The notes under the pieces are model-generated. The model was given only the letters and a program-made list of their open reading frames with translations. It searched no databases and was not told the origin of the DNA. Positions 57,848 through 64,000 of a DNA stretch of 64,000 bases are shown here, piece after piece (position 1 is the first letter of the stretch; the number at the start of each line of letters is the position of its first letter). Origin of the DNA: an uncultured Pseudomonadota bacterium (lineage in GTDB: Bacteria > Pseudomonadota > Gammaproteobacteria > Steroidobacterales > Woeseiaceae); assembly GCA_913055625.1 (NCBI GenBank), contig CAJXJW010000002.1, positions 62,001 to 126,000 of the forward strand. Reading direction: 5' to 3'. Position numbers and translations under genes: made by a program.

Positions 57848-60322
57848 TCAGCGGCAGGCTTCGAAGCGTTCCGTGGCGGCATCGAGCCGGGCCAGCACGC
57901 GTTCGCGCTCGTCGTCCGAGTTGTAGTCGGGGTGGGCGGCCGCCGTCTCGCGCAGTCTCTCGATCCACGCCAGGAAGTAGTCCGCGTCGTCCGCGGCGGT
58001 CGGCAGGCTTCCGTCCACGGACACCCAGACCGGCGTGGTCGTGGCATAGGGATAAAGGTCGAAGACGAGCGGGTGCGAGCCCTCGCTCCAGGCCCGGAGC
58101 AACAGCCAGCCGCTCCCGGACACCGTCACGCGGCCAGCGAAGTTTCGCCCGCGTTCGTCGCCGCCGAGATCCAGCGTGTCGATCACGTGGCCGTTCAGCA
58201 CGACCTCCGCGTGATCGATCGGTACGGCCGAGCGCACGAAGCCCTCGTAGCGCAGTGAGTGGCTGCCGGCGGCGAGCTCCAGCGATTCGCCCGGGCCCGC
58301 GCCGTTCACCGTGAACCCGAGCAGCGGGCCGTTGGTCGCGAACGAGTGGCCCGCCGCGAGACCGCGAAGCCAGGCGTCACGGCGTTCCGCAGGCAGCGCG
58401 GCGTCGTCGACCCGGACGTAGGTGCGGTTCATGCCGAGCGGCCCGCGCAGTGATGCGTAGTTCGCCATCGCGTCCGTGCCGCCCGCTGCCGGGATGCGCA
58501 GGCCGCAGTTCATCAGGCGGTACCAGACCTCGGCGGACGCGCGGTGGTCGGCGAAGCCGACGACCTCGAAGTAATCCACGAGGCCCAGCGCCGCGTCGAC
58601 CGGGAACGCGTGGCTCAGGCGGGCGTCTTTCGCCGGGTCCGGCGCCGGGGCGAGGTAGGGGTGCACGTAGCCGACGAGCGCGCCCTGCGCGTGGGCGAGT
58701 TCCGCGATCGTCGAATTGTCGGGGTACAGGCTGGCCGCCGCCGTGTCGGGGTAGGCCACGTAGTCCGGGATGAGAAGGTGGCTGTCGAGGCCGAGCAGGC
58801 CCTGGTGGCCCCAGTGGCTCGTGTGGAACTCCTGCGCGTGCACGACGAGCACGTCATCCGTGGACGCGGCATCCGGATCCGGCTGGAAATACGCGATGTC
58901 CGGGATGCGCTGTTCCTTGTTCACGACCAGGTTGAACACGACGTCGAGGTCCTCCGCGCGGGCCTGCCCGACGAGCCCGGCCGGCGTGTTGCGGTACGTG
59001 CCGCCGTAGTTCATGTGGACGTGGACGTCCCCGCTTTCCCACGCCGCCCAGTCGCGTGGCAGGTCGAGACGCTCGAGGCGGACCGTCGCCGCGTTGCTGC
59101 CCTCGGCCTTGACGGTCACGGTGTGCGTGCGGATGTTCCATTCCGGCCCGCGCCACACCGTGATGGTCGCCGGGCCCGCCGGCAGCGCGAGGCTGTCTTC
59201 GCCGAGCGTGTGGAAGTACTGCGTCTCGACCCGCAGGACGTCGCGGTCGAAACTGTCGTCCGCGTGCATCCAGGCCGACGCCGGAGCGTAGGCGCGTCCG
59301 TCGGCCGCGACGATCGAGACGCGTGCCGGCAACGGCTTGCCGTCCCCGTCGACGATGCGGAGGTCGAGCGTGCCGTGCGGTGCCAGGTACTCCCGCCGTT
59401 CCGCGACCAGCCCCGTCGTCCTGCCGCCGACCGCGTCCAGGATGCGGATCGCCGTGTTGCCGTTCTCGTTCACGATATAGGCGATACGCTGCCCGCCGGG
59501 CGACCAGCGCGGTGCGGTGGTGTCGTACTCGCCGTAGGTCAGCGGGAACGGTTCGGCCCTGCCGCCGAGCCGCGTCACCCAGAGCTGGTGCCACTGGCGC
59601 CCCAGGTAGGACGCGTACACGATGCGCTTGCCGTCCGGCGCGATATCCGGCCGCGCTTTCCAGCTCGTTTCCTCGCGTCGCACGAGCGCGGGCTCGCCAC
59701 CGTCCAGCGGGACGTGCCAGATCTCGCCCGTCCCGTACGGCGTTTCCGGGTTCATGACGAGCAGCAGTGCTTTGCCGTCCGGCGTCCAGGCCGGGCTCAG
59801 CTCGTGGTCGAACTCGCTGTAGTAGTAGCGGGGCGTCTCGCTCCTCCGGTCGGGCAGGAGCTGCTCTGACGTGAACGCGTTCCCGTCGAAGCGGCCGACG
59901 TGGACCTTGAACCGCCCGGTGCCGCTCGTCGACACGAACGCGATGCGGGAACCGTCCGGGGACCAGCGCGGCTCTAGGTTGACGTGGCCGCCCGACGTGA
60001 GCGCACGCGACTCGCCGGACTCGAGATCCAGCAGCCAGAGTTCGACCGCGGCGCCGTCGTAGCGCACGAACGCGACATGGCGTCCGTCCGGCGACACGTC
60101 CGGTTGGTAGTCGTAGCCCGGCCCGGCGGTCAACTGCGAGGCGCGGTCCTCGTCCAGCGCCTGCCGCCACAGGCTGCCCTGCATCGAATAGACGAGCGCG
60201 CTCTCGTCGGGCAGCCAGGCGACGGAGCCGGGCCCGGTCGTGAGCTGCGGGAGGTACATCTCCCGGAAGTAGTAGTCGTGCGGAACCGCGATCTGCGACA
60301 GAACGGGCTCTCGTTCGGCCAT
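57848..60322 (-). CDS. Secreted TolB-like propeller plus CehA-type PHP metallohydrolase
   Basis: At least 824 residues. The N-terminal half contains WD40/TolB-like repeats: LTAGPGYDYQPDVSPDGRHVAFVRYDG, LEPRWSPDGSRIAFVS, LSPAWTPDGKALLLV and TTAPRWSPGGQRIAYI. The C-terminal half is a PHP-type metallohydrolase related to CehA/McbA: GDVHVHMNYGG, HAQEFHTSHWGHQGLLGLD, GYVHPYLAP and GFADHRASAE. The ATG at 60322 is conservative. In-frame upstream residues (RKHSRTLAGIALLSLAGGVMA) form a good signal peptide without a clean ATG; TTG 60457 or CTG 60382 may be the real start. Probably a periplasmic esterase/amidase-like enzyme. Confidence 0.8.
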   Translation of the reverse strand: MAEREPVLSQIAVPHDYYFREMYLPQLTTGPGSVAWLPDESALVYSMQGSLWRQALDEDRASQLTAGPGYDYQPDVSPDGRHVAFVRYDGAAVELWLLDLESGESRALTSGGHVNLEPRWSPDGSRIAFVSTSGTGRFKVHVGRFDGNAFTSEQLLPDRRSETPRYYYSEFDHELSPAWTPDGKALLLVMNPETPYGTGEIWHVPLDGGEPALVRREETSWKARPDIAPDGKRIVYASYLGRQWHQLWVTRLGGRAEPFPLTYGEYDTTAPRWSPGGQRIAYIVNENGNTAIRILDAVGGRTTGLVAERREYLAPHGTLDLRIVDGDGKPLPARVSIVAADGRAYAPASAWMHADDSFDRDVLRVETQYFHTLGEDSLALPAGPATITVWRGPEWNIRTHTVTVKAEGSNAATVRLERLDLPRDWAAWESGDVHVHMNYGGTYRNTPAGLVGQARAEDLDVVFNLVVNKEQRIPDIAYFQPDPDAASTDDVLVVHAQEFHTSHWGHQGLLGLDSHLLIPDYVAYPDTAAASLYPDNSTIAELAHAQGALVGYVHPYLAPAPDPAKDARLSHAFPVDAALGLVDYFEVVGFADHRASAEVWYRLMNCGLRIPAAGGTDAMANYASLRGPLGMNRTYVRVDDAALPAERRDAWLRGLAAGHSFATNGPLLGFTVNGAGPGESLELAAGSHSLRYEGFVRSAVPIDHAEVVLNGHVIDTLDLGGDERGRNFAGRVTVSGSGWLLLRAWSEGSHPLVFDLYPYATTTPVWVSVDGSLPTAADDADYFLAWIERLRETAAAHPDYNSDDERERVLARLDAATERFEACR

Positions 60323-60538
60323 GACGCCGCCGGCGAGCGACAGCAGCGCGATGCCGGCAAGGGTCCTCGAATGTTTACGCAGGGGCGTTGCTCCCGGAGG
60401 CTCTTGGATAGCGATGGAGTCCGTTGCTACGATCCCAGAATCGCCGAAATCGCGCAATGGCCGCTGTGCTATGGGATCGGGATCGGAACCGCACCACCGT
60501 GAAGACCCGGCCGCCCGGCCGGGTCGCGGTGCCGGCTG

Positions 60539-61978
60539 ATGCACTGGCTCGACATCGCGGCCATCGTCGTCTACTTCGTCGTGCTGATCTGGATCGGCCT
60601 GCGCGTTGCGCGCCGGGAGCACGGCGCAGGCGAATCCGAGTCGTTCCTCGCGGCCGATCGCAACATGGGTCTGGTGCAGACGACGGCATCGACGGCGGCG
60701 ACCGACCTCGGCGGCGGCTTCAGCATCGCGATGGGCGGGCTGGGTTTCACGCTCGGCATCTCCGGCTCGTGGCTGATCGCCATCTCCGGCCTGTCGATCG
60801 TCATGGTCTCGTTCCTGATGGTGCCGAAGGTCAAGCGCTGGGCGGATCGCGTGAAAGGGCTGACCACGGGCGACCTGTTCGAGGCGCGCTTCGACCGGCG
60901 CACCGGGCTGCTCGCGGCCGTCGTCATCGGGATCGCGTGGTTCACGTTCGTCGGCGGGCAGATCGTCGCCGGCGCGAAACTGATGCAGGCGACGCTGGGT
61001 CTGGGCCTCGCCGTTGCCATCGTTCTGTCGGGCGCCATCATCCTCGCGTACACGGCGCTCGGCGGGCTCAAGGCCGTCATCTATACCGACGTCTTCCAGA
61101 TGGTCGTGCTGATGATCGGCATCGTGTTCCTGGCCGTGCCGATCGGCCTGTGGGAGGTCGGCGGCTGGGAGGGCATCGTCGCGCACTTCGAAGCGGACAC
61201 GGCCACGGCGTCGCTCGTCGACTGGGGCGCGGTCGGGTGGCGCACCGTGCTCGGCTGGTTCTTCAGCATCTTCCCCGTCTGGTTCATCTCGATTGCCGCG
61301 ATGCAGCGCATCGTCGCCGCCCGCGACGAGCGCACCGCGCGACGCGCGTTCCTGCTCACCGGCGTACCGATCGAGTGGCCGCTGTTCGCAATCGGCAGCA
61401 CGCTGATCGGCATGATCGCGCGCATGCTGCTGCCGGACATTGCCGACGCCGAGCTCGCGACGCCGATGGTCATCATGGAGCTGCTGCCGGTCGGGATCGC
61501 CGGCGTCGTCATCGCGGCCTACATCGCGGCAGTCATGTCGACGGCCGACTCGGTGTTGATGGGCCCGGTTGCGATCTTCACGAATGACATTTACCGCAAA
61601 CGAATGGCTCCGGACGCCAGCGAGGCGCAGCTCGTTCGCGTGGCGCGCATCGCGACGCTCGTGTTCGGCACGCTCGGCATCTGCATGGCCTGGCTCGTCC
61701 CGAACGTGCTGGACCTCATGCTGTACGCCTACACGTTCGGCGCGGCCGGACTGTTCTTCCCGATGCTCGCGCTGCTGTTCTGGCCGAGAGCGACGGCGGC
61801 GGGGGCGTTCTGGAGCATGCTGCTGGCCGGCTCGGCCGCGGTCGCGTGGTCGCTGTTCGACGAGCCGTTCGGCATCGCCGCGTCATGGGCGGGCTGGGCC
61901 ATCGGCCTGCCGGTGCTCGTCGCGGTATCCCTGGCCACGCGGCACGGCCACGAGGAACGGCCGGACCTGTTCGCCTAG
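60539..61978 (+). CDS. Sodium:solute symporter family protein
   Basis: 479 residues with about 13 hydrophobic helices. Motifs of the SSS family: helix 1 DIAAIVVYFVVLIWIGLRVA, the segment FLAADRNMGLVQTTASTAATDLGGGFSI, GGLKAVIYTDVFQMVVLMIG and the later AYIAAVMSTADSVLMGPVAI. The sodium-site residues of helices 1 and 8 are in place. Substrate unknown. It diverges from the PHP hydrolase gene and ends in a 4-base overlap with the M16 peptidase. Confidence 0.88.
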   Translation: MHWLDIAAIVVYFVVLIWIGLRVARREHGAGESESFLAADRNMGLVQTTASTAATDLGGGFSIAMGGLGFTLGISGSWLIAISGLSIVMVSFLMVPKVKRWADRVKGLTTGDLFEARFDRRTGLLAAVVIGIAWFTFVGGQIVAGAKLMQATLGLGLAVAIVLSGAIILAYTALGGLKAVIYTDVFQMVVLMIGIVFLAVPIGLWEVGGWEGIVAHFEADTATASLVDWGAVGWRTVLGWFFSIFPVWFISIAAMQRIVAARDERTARRAFLLTGVPIEWPLFAIGSTLIGMIARMLLPDIADAELATPMVIMELLPVGIAGVVIAAYIAAVMSTADSVLMGPVAIFTNDIYRKRMAPDASEAQLVRVARIATLVFGTLGICMAWLVPNVLDLMLYAYTFGAAGLFFPMLALLFWPRATAAGAFWSMLLAGSAAVAWSLFDEPFGIAASWAGWAIGLPVLVAVSLATRHGHEERPDLFA

Positions 61979-64000
61979 GGCGTGACCGTCAGCACCAGGC
62001 CGTCGACGAACGCCGGGATCGCGGCGAGCACGTCGTCGCGGCTGACGGCCGCGAGCTCGGCGTCGAGCTTTTCGACGGACGGCAGTTCGCCGTGCCACAG
62101 CCAGTGGCGCGCGAGTTTCCCGGCCAGCTCGCCGTTGCTTTGCGCGGCGCTGGCGGCGCGGCCGAGGAAGTGCTGCCGGGCGTCGGCGATTTCCTGTGCC
62201 GTCGGCGGTTCCGTGCCGAGCCGGTCCAACTCGCTGCGCAGCAGTGCTTCCAGGGCGGCGGCTTTCGGCGGGTCGACCCCGACGCCGAGCGTGATCCAGC
62301 CCGGGCCGCCGTTCGACGTGTAGCGCGCATCGACGTAGTAGGCGAGCCCGCGACGGGAAATCGCTTCCTTGCCGAACCGGCCCTCGTAGTCGTGCGCGAA
62401 GATATAGAGCAGCAGTCGAGTCGCAAGCCAGCCGTCGTCGCGGGGCCCCGGCGCGGCAACGACATAGCCGAGCTGTGATTGTGCGACGGGCACGCCAAGG
62501 GCGACTCGTCGCACCCCGGTCGGCGCGGCCACGCGTTCGATCTTCGGCAGCGCCGACGCGTCGGCGTCGCCAAACACGTTGTCGAGTTGGCGGACGGCGG
62601 CTTCGGCGTCCACGTCCCCGGCCACGGCGATCACGGCGGGAGCGGCCTTGCTGCCCGCGGCGGGCGACCACGGCTGCATGATTGCTGCAAATTCCTCGTG
62701 CAGCCGCGTCTCGGGGTCGAGTGATGCCGGTGTGAACGTCGTGTCGACGTGCCGCGCGCCCGACAGCGTCGAGCCCGCCTGGCGCACGAGGTGCGCGAAC
62801 TCCCTCGCCGACCCGCGGGCCGTGAGTGCCAGCACGCCGGGCTCCGGGGTGACGAAGCCCGGTGCCGACAGCGCATTGCCCGGGACCAGCACCCGGACCT
62901 CGACCGTCGGCGAGAAGTCGGAGGCTTGCAGTACCACCGGTACGCCGCCGCGCAGCCGCGCCGATACCGGCGGTGCGGTCGGCGTCTCGTCGACCGGCCC
63001 CGGAGCCGGCGGCGCGATCGCCGCGGGCGACGTTGCGGCGGGCGCAGGTTCCCCGGTCGCCCCGGGACGGTACCAGGCGATCGTGCGCCGTTCGGGCGCC
63101 AGGTAGCGTTGCGCGACGGCCAGCACGTCGTCCGGCGATACGGTGCCGAGACGTTCCGGAAGCGTCAGCAGCACGTCGAGCGCGCCGATGCCCTCGAAGA
63201 ACGCGAGCTGGTGCGCCGCGTCCTCGGTGGTCTCGACGTCGAAGACGAGCTCGCGGCGGATTGCGTCAACGGCCGCCGCGACGTCGTCTGCCGACGGCGC
63301 TCTCGCGAGGAAACGTTCGAGCCGCTCGTCGACGGCGGCTTCGACACTCTCCTCGTCGACCGTGCCACCGGGGCTGCCGCCAACGACGAACAGGAAGTCC
63401 TGTTCGCTCGGCGGGTACCAGCTCGTCGGGCCGTCGACGGCGCCGTGCAGCACGCGCCCCTCGCGGGCGGGCGTGCCCCAGTCGTTCTGCAGGAAACTCA
63501 CGCCAGAGCCACCCGACAGCAATTCCTGAAGTACGAGGAACGCGGCGAAGTCGGGGTGCGCCGCGCCGGGCGCGCGCCAGGCCATCATGAACCGGCGGCC
63601 CGGCGTCGTGCCGGTGACAGACACGCGGCGCTCGCCCTGTTGCAGGGGCTCGCGCGTGTGCGGCAACGGCGTCGGCGCACGCGCGGGCAGGCCGCCGAAC
63701 AGCGCCTCGATCCGCGCCGCGACCGCGGCCGCGTCGAAGTCGCCCACGACCGCGAGCACCGCGTTCGCGGGGTGGTAGTGCTCGCGGTAGAACGCGACGA
63801 CGTCCGCGTGCGCCAGGTTCTCGATGTCCGGTTCCCAGCCGATCGTGTTGTTGCGGTACGGGTGCGCCTGGAACGACGTGAACAGCAGCGCGTCGATCAG
63901 CATCGACGACGGCCAGTTCTCGTACATGTGCATCTCGGCGAGCACGGCGCCGCGTTCGGCCTCGACGGACGCCGGGTCGAGCACCAGTCGGTGCATACGG
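61975..64000 (-). CDS. M16 family peptidase, C-terminal part (runs off window)
   Basis: The visible 675 residues lack the N-terminal HxxEH zinc site, which must lie beyond base 64000. They include ERGAVLAEMHMYENWPSS and AHPYRNNTIGWEPDIENLAH, the usual continuation of the first M16 domain. A middle domain (PGRRFMMAWRAPGAAHPDFAAFLVLQELLSG) and a C-terminal M16-like domain follow. The long Pro/Ala-rich segment near the middle (GATGEPAPAATSPAAIAPPAPGPVDETP) is an interdomain linker. Zinc peptidase of the insulinase/pitrilysin type; the true start is not in view. Confidence 0.85.
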   Translation of the reverse strand, partial: RMHRLVLDPASVEAERGAVLAEMHMYENWPSSMLIDALLFTSFQAHPYRNNTIGWEPDIENLAHADVVAFYREHYHPANAVLAVVGDFDAAAVAARIEALFGGLPARAPTPLPHTREPLQQGERRVSVTGTTPGRRFMMAWRAPGAAHPDFAAFLVLQELLSGGSGVSFLQNDWGTPAREGRVLHGAVDGPTSWYPPSEQDFLFVVGGSPGGTVDEESVEAAVDERLERFLARAPSADDVAAAVDAIRRELVFDVETTEDAAHQLAFFEGIGALDVLLTLPERLGTVSPDDVLAVAQRYLAPERRTIAWYRPGATGEPAPAATSPAAIAPPAPGPVDETPTAPPVSARLRGGVPVVLQASDFSPTVEVRVLVPGNALSAPGFVTPEPGVLALTARGSAREFAHLVRQAGSTLSGARHVDTTFTPASLDPETRLHEEFAAIMQPWSPAAGSKAAPAVIAVAGDVDAEAAVRQLDNVFGDADASALPKIERVAAPTGVRRVALGVPVAQSQLGYVVAAPGPRDDGWLATRLLLYIFAHDYEGRFGKEAISRRGLAYYVDARYTSNGGPGWITLGVGVDPPKAAALEALLRSELDRLGTEPPTAQEIADARQHFLGRAASAAQSNGELAGKLARHWLWHGELPSVEKLDAELAAVSRDDVLAAIPAFVDGLVLTVTP

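Noticed and set aside
60383-61186. The long upstream extension of the CehA-like hydrolase frame
   Set aside because: It runs antisense to the sodium symporter and has no motif; only the signal-peptide-like segment to about 60457 could be real.

Overview
The window is a 64 kb piece of a high-GC bacterial chromosome, most likely a gammaproteobacterium. Support for this is the gene content (Anbu/alpha-E locus, YccF, HvfA/HvfX-like genes, RES/Xre pair, KamA cluster) and strongly biased GC-rich codons outside one AT-richer island. I cannot place it below class from sequence alone.

Layout. (1) 1-3.4 kb: the end of an ATP-grasp/alpha-E/metallopeptidase/Anbu proteasome-like locus, then a VOC protein. 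(2) 3.4-5.6 kb: a lipoprotein polysaccharide deacetylase and an Xre/RES toxin-antitoxin pair with a clear operator and an apparently leaderless promoter. (3) 5.5-9.6 kb (minus): response regulator, YaiO-like outer-membrane barrel, HEAT protein and processive GT2, with overlapping genes, probably for an exopolysaccharide. (4) 9.8-11.8 kb: lipoprotein, YccF, patatin. (5) 12.1-27.0 kb: an integrative element in tRNA-Arg(CCG). It carries a tyrosine integrase, a STAND NTPase/nuclease with an overlapping partner, about 0.7 kb of strongly structured non-coding sequence, a conjugation-type coupling ATPase module with an excisionase, DUF4238 and DUF2971 proteins, and a two-gene toxin-like unit (MACPF pore protein plus Tae4-like peptidoglycan amidase). 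(6) 27.0-28.0 kb: tandem copies of the tRNA 3' end with its terminator, a small protein/nucleotidyltransferase pair, and a third att copy. (7) 28.0-47.1 kb: a regulated metabolic block. A giant hybrid histidine kinase and a FixJ-type regulator are followed by a PoxB-like ThDP enzyme, malic enzyme, a type-II NADH dehydrogenase-like protein, an HvfA-like Cys-repeat peptide, acetolactate synthase, aldehyde dehydrogenase, an FMN glutamate-synthase-like protein and an HvfX/DoxX protein. (8) 47.2-52.1 kb: serine hydrolase, RecQ, two small envelope proteins. (9) 52.1-57.7 kb (minus): KamA, two ATP-grasp ligases, a GNAT-deacetylase fusion and a GNAT behind a consensus promoter. (10) 57.8-64 kb: a secreted CehA-like PHP hydrolase, a sodium:solute symporter, and a truncated M16 peptidase running off the window.

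The most striking points are these. The kinase/regulator block has promoters sharing TACGTA-type boxes at a fixed distance from the -10. An HvfA-like copper-RiPP precursor and an HvfX-like gene lie in one operon without the usual MNIO/partner genes but with pyruvate-metabolism enzymes. The island holds an unexplained MACPF plus amidase pair and a highly structured, probably plus-strand RNA candidate. The tRNA-Arg att region is elaborately repeated, with short hairpin arrays between the copies.
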